DNA of 64,000 bases from Dactylonectria macrodidyma (GCA_020744425.1 JAGMUV010000006.1:248001-312000); one strand, 5' to 3'; counted from the stretch's first letter, positions 9,436 to 22,591 are shown. Translations and numbers: made by a program. Notes: generated by a model from the sequence alone, not told the origin.

Positions 9436-12351
9436 TGATGATCATTTAAGGCGATGGTGAAGATTTTTCAAGAAGACGAACAATAGAATGGTCGTCGGGT
9501 CGGGAGCCGCGAAGGAAGAGATAGTTCATGACATGAGTCGCGTTTATTATGGTGGTGGCGATGGGGTAGGAGCTTTTTCTCGGCAAATTCTAGCGGGCCA
9601 CGGCCTTGTCGTCAGAACCCGCCACCGCGTGGAAGACAAGGGACAGGCAAGGGAAAGACCCCGGCGACTTTAGGGGAGACCCACGGCTGGAGCGGGAAGC
9701 TCGTGAGTGGCCAAGAGTGAGGCAATTATTTCTTCTAGAAGAGGTGCGGCGAGGGCAAAAAGAAGACGAGGAAGCGGGGCCAGAAGGAGCCTGTTCCGGA
9801 GGGCACACACGCCTTTTTGTCGTCAGTGTTGGAAGTGATGACTTGTTTGACCGAGGGTGGAAGAGGGAACGGCAGGTGGACAGCGAATGCGGACAGTGGG
9901 GAGAAGAAATGGAAGACGACGCAGAAGCAGCATGGCTAGCTCGCTCCCTATATTAGTGTGAGCGCGGGCGGGAACCCAAAAGGAGGAGATTGGAGTGCTA
10001 AGATCAGTAGACCAAACAAACGTCCCTCCTCCCTATTCCTGCATCAGAAGGATATTCAAAACGATGTGAGACGGAGCCTAGGTAGAGGGGGGGTAGACAA
10101 GAAGATGGAGAAGCCAACCAGCAGCTGCAACGGCTTCATGCACAAAAGCAATTCCATGACACTGTGGCTGCAAGACACACGTGAGAGAGGCGGAACAGTC
10201 GGGATGGCACCCTGCACGAGATGCGCTAGAAACCCAGGATCAGCGGCCTGATCGGTCAGCTGTGCCCCCTTCCAACCTTCCCACAAGATGATGATGTGTG
10301 CACTGATGGGCGCACTGATATGATACGTGGTCTTTGCTCTTCGTCTTCGCTTCGTCTTCGCTTCGTCTTCGCTTTCGTCTTTTGCTGGATGCGGTGTGTG
10401 GGCGTGAAGTGCTCTTCGTTAAACGTGCGTGTCCACAAAGGGAAATAAATGTAATGGATCCAAGAGAAGAGAACATTTTCACCTAAGAATGGGCAGTGAA
10501 GCCCGACCGATCCATCCATCGAGTTTCCATTATCCAACTGGCTCCGCCTCTCCATTTCCGTCTTCAACCAGCCAAAAGCAACCCATCAGTGGTCCCCGCG
10601 GCGGGCAGGGATCTGATTCAGGGACTCCCCACACCGCGCTCTGCCACTGTCTCTCTCTCTCTTTTCTTCTTCTCTCACTGATCAGTCTCACTCATTCTTC
10701 ATGGCCACGCGCGCACCTCGCTAAATACGGACGGCTTGTGCTTCCTCCGAGGCTCGTTTCAAGGCGCCAGCCCCGCCGTAATTTCTGTTAGTGCTGCCGC
10801 TGCCCTCCCCATTCAGCCTGTGGAATGGCTAACCAAGCCACTCATCGTCCCTTTGTAGCGCGCTGGTCTGAGCTCTACACGCCGACGGCCTTCCTCCTAC
10901 GTACAGCAATAGCACCTTGTCCAAGCTTCTCCTCATATCGGTTCTTCCTATTTAGGCATCTGGCCTTGGACCTACTAGATACTAGTTCGTCCAGCGCCTT
11001 GCCTACTCGTGCCTGTACCGTCAGCGGCGCCCTCTCCCCTCAGGCCTTGCGACTGCTGCCTGTGCCTCTTTGCCCGGGGACGATCTCATTCCCCAAGCTA
11101 CCATCGCCACTTGCCCCACCGGGTAGCACATGAAACTGAGATTGCATCAGCCAACGTACGTCGTCCAAAGCAGCACGAAAGAGACCCTCTTGTGAAGGGC
11201 TGACTGCCGCGGTTGAGATGATCTGTCACTTGTTGAATTGCTTAGTTATCATCCGACGGGGGCCCATGTCTTTTTGACACACTAATGAAAGCTGGTCACC
11301 TGAGGGCCTTGGCAGAAGCGACGCTTATTTTTGCCCGGGCTGTGCAGATTCCAAATGTCTCCAGTAGTGGCAGGCTATCCTCAGTAGTCATAACGAGAGT
11401 TACCGCGTCGTCTACAGTCCGGCAGTTACATAGTACCAACTATGTATATACCGGCAGTGATATGTTTGAGAAGTCAGTTCAACCAGTCCAAGACCCTGGA
11501 TGCCGCCCGTTAGTGTCCGCCCGCATCAATTTGTCCCTTTACAGCTCGCTTGCGGCTGCACTGATGAACCCCCACTACCTGCGACCCGCCCCCTTACCCT
11601 GCACTTTAACAGAACCCTGGACATTCAACACGTTTCTCAACTTGTTTCTCAGCACTTGCCATATTACTCGTTATTCCTTCATAGAAAGTTTCATGTCGTC
11701 AGCCAGTGAAAGATTGACATGCGGGCGATGACACCCAAACACGTTTTGCCGACGATTGCCATCACATCTGTTTTGACCACCCATTGGGCACGGCAGTTAA
11801 GCATGAAACACCACCACACTCCTTCAGTCAGTTAGGTCCCATAGTCGTAGCATTTCTCAACTTTATTCTGTGTATGGCTAGACTACTGTATCAAGGAACC
11901 CAGGGTATGCATGGCCAATTAACTTAAAGGAAAAGAAAGCACATCACCAACCAACACTTCGCGCTCAAGAAAACCCGGAGGAGATCATCCGGAAGATCAC
12001 TTGGGGTCGTCCTACCCTAGAGCCCCCCAACTTCGACACTTATGTAGTGAACGAGTGCAATTCTGGGCCAGGCTCTCTATTAGTACATGAAAGATGAATG
12101 AAGTCATTGCCCTGAGTTCGGGATTTTCATCGTAAGGATCATGGCAACACGGTTGGACAATGGGTTCTCTAACGATTCTAGGTGTTTCAGATAAAGAGCC
12201 GGGCGAAAACGGAATGCATCTGTGACAAACATTTGGGGAACTGGCCAGCGAGACCGAGTGGAGGAAAGCCACGAGAAATAAGCTTTCTAGCGGCGGCATA
12301 TTGAGCCAATCTCCTGTACGAGACAACCTTGAAGGCAGCACGATCCAATAA
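9436..12351. other. Long non-coding region upstream of the RGS gene
   Basis: About 2.9 kb with only short, unrecognisable open frames on both strands. It contains a perfect 11-bp triple repeat at 10340-10372 and a CT tract near 10645-10675. Since the RGS gene is on the - strand, this is its upstream region; long leaders and promoters are common for developmental regulators, but no specific element was identified. A small gene or long non-coding RNA cannot be excluded. Confidence 0.45.
10340..10372. repeat. Triple 11-bp tandem repeat
   Basis: Three perfect copies of ttcgtcttcgc followed by a degenerate fourth unit up to about 10384. It lies about 0.9 kb upstream of the RGS start codon. Confidence 0.9.
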
Positions 12352-13241
12352 CTATGTAGGACACCACTTTTTCTGCTGTTCAATTTGAAACCCAACCTCG
12401 TGGGAACCCAAATCACCATTCAGTTCGTAATAGGTAATCGGAAACTTAGCCAATCTGGGCATGGCCCTCTGGGTGTCCATGTCTCCAAGTTTGAGTCTCG
12501 GCCATTTGGTGGAGAACGCTTGTTCAACGCGTGCTAACGCGTGCTCACGCATGCTCCTCAAAGCTGATAATCCCGCTGCAATCGACCAGACGTCGTGGTC
12601 TAGACCTGGTTCCATCTGCACTTACCTGAAGATGTCTTGTCATTGCCAGCAGGGAATTTTCAGCAATTCGATCCAGGGATTTGAGGCGCGTCAAGCTTTT
12701 CAGGTCGTAACATTCGAATCCACCATGCAAATGAATGTTTAAAAACCATTTACCTCCAGACGGCGTGGGTCATGACTCTGCAAGGCGATAAGGCTGGCTT
12801 TCATGATGGGCTCAACACTGCCCCGAAAAATTGATTGTGCCTCATTTGGTGTATTAATTGGACAGTCGATGGCAAGGAGACAGAAGAGAAGAGCAGCATC
12901 CTTCAGCGCAGTATGGCCTCGAATCCATCACAATCAGGTAAGCAGTCACACTCCTTACCCCGCATCAAACCTCCGGGATTCTCAAATAAAGCCGGGACAT
13001 AGCGTCATTGTGCGGAGAATAATGGAGTTCAGAAGTAGCTCCGTGCTCCCCTTACCCCAATCAGAGATCGGATCCCATCATCTGCCTCATTCTCACGCAT
13101 TATCCAGCTTCCTTTCCTGGGTAAGATCATCCAACCATTGAATAAAGCTTTAGAGTTTGGCCCAAGTACCGCTCTCAATCCCTTCATGACGTTGTAGTTG
13201 AAGCGGGAATTCTGCAGTAGAATGGATTTGCCAAGACGCAT
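12352..13241 (-). pseudogene. Decayed or frameshifted multi-exon gene of unknown family
   Basis: Four coding-like blocks lie in order on the - strand: 13241-13056 (MRLGKSILLQNSRFNYNV to DDGIRSLIG, ending at a GTAAGG donor), 12900-12754 (DAALLFCLLAIDCP to HDPRRLE, ending at a GTAAAT motif), about 12740-12628 (ECYDLKSLTRLKSLDRIAEN to TRHLQ) and about 12620-12352 (LDHDVWSIAAGLSALRSMRE to QIEQQKKWC, then stop). Composition and helical periodicity look like protein-coding sequence, and two blocks end at good donors. The last three blocks are in different frames with no normal-length intron to join them: a 5-T run near 12741 and a GTAAGTGCAG stretch near 12628 each coincide with a frame change. Either the gene is broken or the sequence has two small errors. 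I do not recognise the family. Confidence 0.45.
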
Positions 13242-13442
13242 CGCCACTTGTTGGTACGAAGAAGCGCTGAACGGACCCCGACGCACCCCATAAACCACCG
13301 ACGATCTTGTCCGACTTTATCTCTGAGGCAAATAGTGCTTATATCTACTCTTTCCCCGCGTCTTTCCTGACCATATTTCTTCATCGTCTCATCCAGTTCC
13401 TGGCATCATCTAATAGACCATTTCTCACGACATGAGGTCAGC

Positions 13443-15050
13443 ATGACGGACTACAACAAAACGACGACACCAGGGATTGATCCCGAGAAACCTGATATCT
13501 CTACCAACGAACAGATTCCGGATAAGTCTGCCATCGAATATGAGCGTGCCCAGCTACTGGCCGGTCTGCCGGACCCCGACGAAGGCAAGAGTGAAGAGGA
13601 GCGTCGCGCTATTGTAAGTCTTCTAGTTCTGCGTGGCCAATTCTGGCCTACATGACTGTAGCTAATTCATAGTTAGGACAAGAAATTGATGTGGAAGGTT
13701 GACCTGTGGCTCATCCCCTGGTTATCTCTCCTCTATCTTCTATCTTTCCTCGATCGCACCAATATTGGAAATGCCCGTCTCGAAGGCATGGAGGAGCATC
13801 TCGGCATGGTGCCTGGCAATTACAATTTGTCCCTCACCATCTTCTTCATTAGCTACGCCGTGGCCGAGCCGATTACAAATGCCCTGTTGAAGCGACTCAC
13901 GCCTCGTATCTTTTTCACAGCCATTATCGTTGGCTGGGGAGTTATTATGACGTTGATGGGGCTGGTGACCAATTTCTCTGGTCTCTTGGCAGCTCGTTGG
14001 TTCCTTGGAATCGCCGAGGCTGGCCTCTTCCCCGGTGTGAACTATTACCTGTCTTGTTGGTATAAGAACTCCGAGATTGGCGTCCGGACGTCCATCTTTT
14101 TCTCTGCTGCCGCCCTTGCAGGCTCCTTTGGTGGCCTTCTAGCTGCTGCCATTGCAAAAATGGACGGACTGGGCAACAAACACGGTTGGGCATGGATTTT
14201 CATCATCGAAGGTCTAGCAACTGTCGTCGTTGGCTTGTTCTGTTGGTGGATGGTATTCGATTGGCCTGAGACAGCGAGGTTCCTCTCTCACGACGACCGG
14301 ATCCGTGTCCAGCGTCGACTCATCATGAGCCGACAGGGGCGTACCGCCGAAGACTTTGATAAACGTCACATTTACGCAGGACTCAAGGATTGGAAGACAT
14401 ACGGATATATGGTCATTTATATGGGCTGTCTCACGCCGCTCTACGCCTTTTCTCTGTTTCTACCCACTATCCTTCGTGGAATGGGCTACACGGGCACCAA
14501 GGCGCAGCTGCTATCTGTTCCTCCTTACGCTGTTGCCGCTGTGTGCACTGTGGGTATTGGCTGGCTCGCGGATCGCACCCGCTTGCGAGGATACTTCAAC
14601 ATTGGCACCGTTTCTATCGGTATTGTCGGTTTCATCTTGCTTATTGCCAGTTCGAGCCCCCGGGTTCAGTACGCCGGGTGCTTCTTGGGGGCAGCAGGCA
14701 TTTACCCAACCATTCCTAACACGCTATCTTGGGTTGTTAACAACACCGAGGGCTCGCTCAAACGTGCATTTGTCCTGGGAATGGTTGTTGGTTGGGGTAA
14801 CCTCAATGGAGTCGTGTCATCGAACATTTACCTCGACCGCGAAAACCCCCGCTTCTGGACCGGCCATGGTGTAGTGCTTGGATACCAGATTGCATTCCTC
14901 TTGGGCGGCTCTGTTTTCATGCACTTTGCGCTGCGCAAGATGAACAGGAGCCGGAAGGCAGGAAAGCTGGATGAGCAGTGGGCGGCCTTGGAAGATGAAC
15001 AGCGTTGGATTCGTGGCGATCTACGTCCGGACTTTATGTATACCCTCTGA
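13443..15050 (+). CDS. MFS transporter, anion:cation symporter (Dal5/Tna1-like) family
   Basis: Two exons, 13443-13613 and 13677-15050, separated by a 63-nt phase-0 intron (GTAAGT, branch GCTAAT, TTAG), give 514 residues. The join ERRAI-DKKLMWKVDLWLIPWL and the block YLLSFLDRTNIGNARL are typical of the fungal ACS family, which includes allantoate, nicotinate, biotin/pantothenate-type and other organic-anion permeases. About 12 hydrophobic segments can be counted, with a central loop at FLSHDDRIRVQRRL. It is expected in the plasma membrane as a proton-coupled importer of a small carboxylate; the substrate cannot be assigned. The hydrophilic N-terminus (residues 1-60) is cytosolic. Confidence 0.88.
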
Positions 15051-15560
15051 GAGCGTGTTCCCACTTGGAAGTAGTACAGAACGTAAAGAAGATAGCGATT
15101 GGCTAGGAATGACTCATGAAGATATGGTCGAATACCGAAGTGGCGTTCATACAGACCCTCTGATGAGGAAAGATAGTACTTAGAAACAAAGATATCTCTG
15201 TGATTTCTACCAAAGAGCTTATTTTCAAGTCACCCTCAGCTTTCAGTCACGTAAATTAATGCAGTAGATACACTTTCGTCTCATACGACAGTTTGACAAT
15301 TCAACAATCGGCTTTGATTTTCTTGTAGCTAACTGAATACGGTTTTGTGGTGCCTCCACCGATGGCCTTTGCTCCTGAATCAGAATTGAGGCGATGAATA
15401 GAATGGAATAAAGATGAAATGAAAGTGTTGATAGTCAAATCTGAGAATTTTGACAAACAATAGCGAGTGTGACCTCCAGCCTACAACATCATGTGACTCT
15501 TCCCACCACTGAAACATATCGCGTTCTCATATCTTCCACAATCATGACAGAGCTGCCGCT
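15051..15560. other. Convergent intergenic region
   Basis: Between the 3' ends of the MFS gene (+) and the cutinase gene (-). Nothing recognisable beyond presumed 3' UTR sequence. Confidence 0.4.
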
Positions 15561-17208
<1,648 letters not shown>

Positions 17209-17541
17209 TCACTGCTCCTTAGGCTCCACCCACCCAATATCTGCGAGGGAACAGGGGGTTGGCTGATTCGGATCAGTAGAGCTTGAGACTAGAATGAGGC
17301 TTGGCGTTGTATGTGGCCTCGGCTGAATACCATGAACCACAGGTTCGTTCATTCGGAAGGCGACGGCAGGACCTTCATCATAAAGTCCGACAGCCGTGGG
17401 AAACAGTGGTCCAAAATACATCTCCAATTTTACTTTTCTAGATCTTCTATCTCGATCGATGGGTCTCGCAGATGTCACCTCCAATGAAATTGGGATATTG
17501 TAGAAATCAACGTGGATTTCTGACAAGTCTGCAAATCCCAC
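17209..17541 (-). CDS. Possible small or partial gene, unknown
   Basis: An open frame of about 110 codons reads like real protein (DLSEIHVDFYNIPISLEV, KLEMYFGPLFPTAVGLYDEG). It has no good ATG at its start and is preceded by an acceptor-like TTTGCAG near 17530. A short upstream exon may exist between 17540 and 17650, but none gives a clean frame. It lies just downstream of the MFS gene and is not continuous with it. It may be the 3' exon of a lost gene. Confidence 0.3.
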   Translation of the reverse strand: MGFADLSEIHVDFYNIPISLEVTSARPIDRDRRSRKVKLEMYFGPLFPTAVGLYDEGPAVAFRMNEPVVHGIQPRPHTTPSLILVSSSTDPNQPTPCSLADIGWVEPKEQ

Positions 17542-17650
17542 AACGCCGACAACTCACACTTATGCAGCTAGAACTGCTGCTCAAGGAACTGCTGAGTCAG
17601 AGGTGACCCTGGGAAAAGAGGAAGCATTGGGACACGGAATTTGCAGTGCG

Positions 17651-19291
17651 CTATGTTTTGCTGTGCTTGACGCTTCTCCATTCCATACTCCCGCTTCCGA
17701 TAGCGGTAAGACAAGCCAATCCAACTGCAAGGTACCATGTTTGGGTTATGCTCGTATTGAAACCTTGCAAGAACTCACGTAGACTCTTTGTCTCGACTTG
17801 ATTGCGGAGGTCCGTCATTCCCATCGCCGGGATGGAGGTTGCGTTGAGGCCAGGTGCTAGGCCACTCAAGTTATGTACTAAACGTCGGGCCAAGATGCTT
17901 TGGGATGCAGAGATGAATACAGCAGGCCCAAATTGCTGTGCGAACAAGATGACCGCTAGTCCGAGATTCGCATCTGCGTCAGGGAGAGAGGTCTGAACAG
18001 CGATTTGTGGAGTTTGGAAGCCGATGCCACCAGCGAACCCATAAAAGCCGGCATATGAAAGAATTCTTGCCAACTTGGATTCGATTGTCAATGTAGTCAA
18101 CAAACCAGCAAACACTGGCATCAGCATGGACCCAGCAATCATGAACTGTGTATAATATCCAACCACTGAAACTCCAAACCCTTGAACTAACGAACCTAAA
18201 ATAAGGCCCAGCATCGTGGGTATCATGAGGTAACCGCTTTTGGTGGCAGAGAATCCATAAACAACTTGGAAGTCGGTTGGGAGATAGTACTCCACGATAG
18301 TCATGGCTGAATTGCAGCAGAACGAGAAAACGAAGCCTGCCAAGACCGAACGGTTGCGGAGAATTCTTGGGGGCAAAATTGCAAGGTCAGCTTTTAGCCA
18401 CTGATCCCATACAAACAGGGCGAGTAGTACCGGAAATACAGCAAGCAATCCTATGATGACTGCGGAGTTCCATGGATACCTAATCCCTGCCCAGCTGAGT
18501 ACAAGAAAGAGGCAGGTCAATGCCAGTACAAACAACGAGTTTCCGAGTAGATCAATGTTTGAGAGAAGTTGTCGAGTAGTCAAAAGTTCATCATTTCTCA
18601 CATTGGGAAGGCAGAAGATGAGGCAGATAAAGGTCAAACCCGCAAGAGGGAGAATAATCCAGAAACACCAACGCCAGCCAAGATTTTCGACAATGCCCCC
18701 GCCAATGATTGGCGACGAAATGCCAGCTAGTCCTTCAAGGAATCCAAGTATACCTGTATACATTGGCCGCCTCTTCAAAGGGAGACAAGATGCCAGAGTA
18801 GCGTAGCATCCAGCCACGATACCTGCATTGGCGAAGCCAGATATGGCCCTGCCAATGACGAAAACTGCGCTAGACGGTGCTGTAGCACACACCACAGCGC
18901 CAATCAGCAATACGGCGATGGAAGTGAGAAAGAGCGTCTTGAGTGGGAAAAGCCGATACAGTTTACCAAACATGAACTGAAAGCTGCACAAGCAGAGGCG
19001 ATACGCTGCGCTGTACCAACCTACATCGGAGACAGTGTGGAAGTCATTCGTGATGCTCGGGATAGCCACAGCGACAATGGAGGAGTCGATCCTACCAGTG
19101 ATTAGTGTCAAGGTTGCCGAGAAGAGGATTAAGTAGAAGAGTTTTCCAGACGGATATTGAGTGTTTGTTTCCACCGGGACGCCTTCAATGTCGTTGCTAG
19201 TATCATGCTTTCGATCTTGCAAAGAAGCTAGCTCAATGGCTGGTTCCGCAAAGGAGACAACCGGCGGAGATATTTCGAGTTCTCGAGGCAT
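17651..19291 (-). CDS. MFS drug:H+ antiporter-like transporter (probably 14 TMS)
   Basis: An intronless frame of 546 residues starts at the ATG of MPRELEISPP. A cytosolic N-terminus of about 50 residues precedes the first membrane helix, then RIDSSIVAVAIPSIT, the DHA-family motif that normally reads LDxTIVNVALP, and DVGWYSAAYRLC, the W-Y/I-xxAYxL motif. The motif-C-like stretch GILGFLEGLAGISSPIIGG is followed by WRWCFWIILPLAG. These features place it in the DHA2-like multidrug, siderophore or toxin efflux group. Arg replaces the usual Leu/Met before the Asp in the first helix motif (GRIDSS). It is probably a plasma-membrane proton antiporter of unknown substrate. A Zn2Cys6 regulator lies upstream on the same strand, a common pairing. 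Confidence 0.85.
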   Translation of the reverse strand: MPRELEISPPVVSFAEPAIELASLQDRKHDTSNDIEGVPVETNTQYPSGKLFYLILFSATLTLITGRIDSSIVAVAIPSITNDFHTVSDVGWYSAAYRLCLCSFQFMFGKLYRLFPLKTLFLTSIAVLLIGAVVCATAPSSAVFVIGRAISGFANAGIVAGCYATLASCLPLKRRPMYTGILGFLEGLAGISSPIIGGGIVENLGWRWCFWIILPLAGLTFICLIFCLPNVRNDELLTTRQLLSNIDLLGNSLFVLALTCLFLVLSWAGIRYPWNSAVIIGLLAVFPVLLALFVWDQWLKADLAILPPRILRNRSVLAGFVFSFCCNSAMTIVEYYLPTDFQVVYGFSATKSGYLMIPTMLGLILGSLVQGFGVSVVGYYTQFMIAGSMLMPVFAGLLTTLTIESKLARILSYAGFYGFAGGIGFQTPQIAVQTSLPDADANLGLAVILFAQQFGPAVFISASQSILARRLVHNLSGLAPGLNATSIPAMGMTDLRNQVETKSLREFLQGFNTSITQTWYLAVGLACLTAIGSGSMEWRSVKHSKT

Positions 19292-20001
19292 AGTGAGTCT
19301 CAATGGTTAACGGTATGTAATGTGAATTTTGATGATGCAGAGGGCTGATGGTAAACACAAACGACGTTGCAGTTCAGGTTGCAATCACAAATTTCAAGAG
19401 ACGGCTGCTGCCTGGGATGACAAATCGCGCGAATGGGTTTAGCTTCTAGGGTTCTGCCAGTGTCAAAGCCCTGTCCATGGCCATTAACGCCGGCTTGCAA
19501 TGAGAGGTGTACCGTCTTAATTAAGGAAAGCGTGGATCTTCACGCCTCTCTGTTTTTGTAATAGGTCACTGTGAGAGTTCCGTGAGCTCAAAGTTCGCTA
19601 ACTTCGCCCTGAGCAATAACAGTGAAATGACCAGCAAGTCTCATAGTACCATGACTTCAACGGGGCCAAAGTAGCGATATTAGAGTTGAGCCAACACTCC
19701 GAAATTACCATGCATGTCAGGCGTCCTTGGGACTATTTATGGCGATACCCACAATTGGGCTCAGTATAGCTTTACGGTCTGATATAGCAAGCACGCGGCG
19801 GTATTTCGACATCGATGACAATGAATGCATCAACTTTAGTTCAAGGCACATTTGGGGATGGAATCACGGGGCAGTAAAGCTTGGGCTAGCAGTTTCATGA
19901 TAAACATTTTTGTTGTAGGCATTTTGTGTATTGCGTCATAAACCATCTTACTTTGTCCGACGAGGACACTGCACTAGCATCTCTAGATGGTACCACTCCT
20001 C
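19292..20001. other. Intergenic region between MFS and Zn2Cys6 gene
   Basis: About 700 bases serving as the MFS promoter and the 3' end of the regulator gene. No conserved element identified with confidence. Confidence 0.35.
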
Positions 20002-21648
20002 TCATATTAGAACTGGAGTCGCTCTGTCCGTCTCTGGCTTCTTCATCGGTTCCATATCTAATACTGCCGTGGCACGAATTATTTGTTGATAAATCCACTC
20101 CCTCTGGCCTGGCCTGATGGTCTTCGTTAAGAGGTTGCTATACTTTGAAGAAAGCAGTTGTAGAAGGTACCCCAGCGGGCTCAAAATGTGCCACGACCCC
20201 AAAACTAGAACATGGTGCCTATGGTCTTCCGCTGACATGAAACGATCGCTGCTGAGGTGCTCGAGGAAGACGGCATCGTGCGGCGGAAGGTCATGATAAC
20301 TTGGGAATACAATGCTGGTATCGGCAAAGTCATACAGGGTGGACCTGCGAGTACAATTTCCAAGGTGAAAAGGCACACTATCGCATACAGAATCGAATAG
20401 TTCTTGGATACTGTCCTCAACCCAAGAGATGATGGGAAGCTCTGTGCCGAAGATGTCGACATTTGAGGATTTGAGGGGCAGGACATCTGGTCTGACATGA
20501 ATCAAGACGAGGGCGATTCTGAGGAGCATCAACCGGTAGCACCTCCAGGTGTTCCAGACTGCTGCGATTTGAACTGAAGGATATATATCGTAGCTGTTTG
20601 AGTAGGTCACGATGGGTGGACAAGCCTTTTCCACATGTTGCATCTTGAACGGTCGCCAATCTCTCGGAAGAGTTTTCGTCCATCCCATCAGGTCGCCATC
20701 AATAGATCTGAGGTCGGTCCAGACTTCTTTAAGATCAGGCTGCGATAGAGCCGGGTCTAGATGATCTTGAGCTAATTGCCGCGAGAATCTGGCCTGTACA
20801 TTTGCGATCGAGATACCAATGAGATCGAGAGTAGTGCTTGGGTTTAAGGATATCTTGTCATCGTTGATCCATGAACGGATATGCGATGCGACAGGTCTTT
20901 GTTCGCGGAGGGCCGAAGAGACCTCGTTGTGCAGAACGTAGGCCAACAAGTGACCCCAGTAGCTGACGTGGGACTTGTTTGTGGATAATTGAGTCATTAA
21001 CAAAGCCACGGCGCCTTCGTGGTGTGTAGAAGCTGGCTGTTTTTGCTTCCAGGCGGCTGATATGTTTTCATAAAACTGAAGCACAAGAGCAGCGAGGACA
21101 GTTGTTTGGCTTTTCAGCTCCTTGTGGTCTGTCAAGGCTTGTTGAAGACGTTTCAAGGCCAGGGAATGTGTTTGCAGACAATCGGTCGAGGGCGAGGCTG
21201 CTGCCCCATCACGCCATAGGGTATGCATCCTCGTGGCGATGGCAGTAACAGCAGTCGATATAGCGGAAGAGGGGGTCTCTTTTGCAACGACAGGGCCGAG
21301 TACTTCGAAGAAGCCTCGAGCTGACTCAAAGTCTCGTCCTGTAGTAGCGAAGTGGCCAAGGAAAAATGCCAATGCGACATCTCGTTGTACGGGCGCTAGT
21401 GCGGGGACAAGCGACGGCTTTCGAGCCACGAGCCCTTGCTGGCGTTGATGCGGCGACTTTTGGGCTTGCTTGATGGCATTCTCTTTGATGATGTCCTCTT
21501 TGAACCGGATAGTGACGGGCTTCTTCGAGTAGCCTCCGCATTGGCGACCGACACGCAGGCAGCGTTCGCAGCTGGGCTTGCCCTCGTCGCATTTGATTCG
21601 TCTCTGCTTGCAAGTTTGGCAACACTTGGAGGGCCCGAGGTTGACCAT
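20002..21648 (-). CDS. Zn2Cys6 transcription factor
   Basis: 548 residues from the ATG of MVNLGPSKCC. The zinc cluster has ideal spacing: Cys10, 13, 20, 27, 30 and 37 (CQTCKQRRIKCDEGKPSCERC), followed by GYSKK. The rest resembles the fungal-specific regulators with the acidic, helical 'fungal transcription factor domain 2' architecture (VALAFFLGHFATT; QTTVLAALVLQFYE; HHEGAVALLM). The frame stays open well upstream of this ATG, but that extension is low-complexity and puts over 50 residues before the zinc cluster, so I chose the near-cluster ATG. It should act in the nucleus as a DNA-binding regulator; the adjacent MFS exporter on the same strand is a plausible target (inference). Confidence 0.87.
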   Translation of the reverse strand: MVNLGPSKCCQTCKQRRIKCDEGKPSCERCLRVGRQCGGYSKKPVTIRFKEDIIKENAIKQAQKSPHQRQQGLVARKPSLVPALAPVQRDVALAFFLGHFATTGRDFESARGFFEVLGPVVAKETPSSAISTAVTAIATRMHTLWRDGAAASPSTDCLQTHSLALKRLQQALTDHKELKSQTTVLAALVLQFYENISAAWKQKQPASTHHEGAVALLMTQLSTNKSHVSYWGHLLAYVLHNEVSSALREQRPVASHIRSWINDDKISLNPSTTLDLIGISIANVQARFSRQLAQDHLDPALSQPDLKEVWTDLRSIDGDLMGWTKTLPRDWRPFKMQHVEKACPPIVTYSNSYDIYPSVQIAAVWNTWRCYRLMLLRIALVLIHVRPDVLPLKSSNVDIFGTELPIISWVEDSIQELFDSVCDSVPFHLGNCTRRSTLYDFADTSIVFPSYHDLPPHDAVFLEHLSSDRFMSAEDHRHHVLVLGSWHILSPLGYLLQLLSSKYSNLLTKTIRPGQREWIYQQIIRATAVLDMEPMKKPETDRATPVLI

Positions 21649-22591
21649 GGCGAATCTAGTGCTGCCGAGTGCTTCCGAGTGCTGCCGAGTCTCGACAGAT
21701 GCGGCAGGAGTTTTGCGAGAGGCTTCATATATGGTACTGCCTTGAGTTGCAGCCAGCTGGAGCCTAGGCCTCTGAAGAATGCATCGACGACCCGCTCTCG
21801 ATCTCGTCACAAGTGGAAACGCAGCTTGTGGACCAGCTTTTCCGGTCTTTTCAGCTCCGATCTTTCAGCTCCAGCCCATAGCACAATGAGGCCTCTTATG
21901 ATTGGGCTAGTCTCTTACTGAAAGAGATTGTTCCGAGCTGCACAGCACCTTTGTCTGTTGTCGAATCCATCCACCAGTTTGACGTGGCGGTGCGTACCAA
22001 GGACCCTGTCTTGAACCCTGTCTTTGAACCCCATCTGCCCATGGCCTTTCTCAGCGCTAAAGAGTCTCGCAAAATTCTTTCCTCATACGGCATAGTCGCT
22101 CGGTCTTGGCAGCCTCTGGACTGCCGCTGGATCAAGTCACGGTTGGCTATTACTTGATCGCATGGAACCCTGCGTCACTCGTTTATCTTTTGACCCGTGC
22201 CTTCTCAACCAGCCCCTTGGTAACCTCGGAGCCACACAAAAGAACCGGGTGATATCCCTCATTTGGAAAAAACTCATTGTCAATCGTCTGTTGGTCATGC
22301 TAGACCATCAGTTTGTCTCCACACGGTGGGTCGGCGTCACTTCAGCCTTCAACCAGTTCCCTCGGGCCGAAATCCTGGTCGCCATCATTGGTTGTCTGTT
22401 CGAGACGTCATGAAATGACTGAGATGATACAGTCAACTCGCGTTGTACTGACTGATGTAAGAATATGAACCATGAATTTGCGACCTGAACATTATGATAC
22501 ACTAGTTGAATTGACCGCGTGGCTCTGGTTTTCGCACTCATAATAATGTTTTACTGGTTCTCCTTTGTCAAAAGCTGCCTTTTACCAACCC
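21649..22591. other. Intergenic region
   Basis: Upstream of the Zn2Cys6 gene. Several open frames of 60-85 codons occur, none recognisable or linked by credible splicing. Direct repeats of gctgccgagtgcttccgag type lie at 21660-21690. Confidence 0.35.

Noticed and set aside
11285..11731. 148-codon frame upstream of the RGS gene
   Set aside because: Composition and content look random; no family resemblance.
21649..21810. N-terminal extension of about 54 residues on the Zn2Cys6 protein
   Set aside because: The frame is open, but the sequence is low-complexity and basic, and the ATG at 21648 puts the zinc cluster at the usual distance from the N-terminus.
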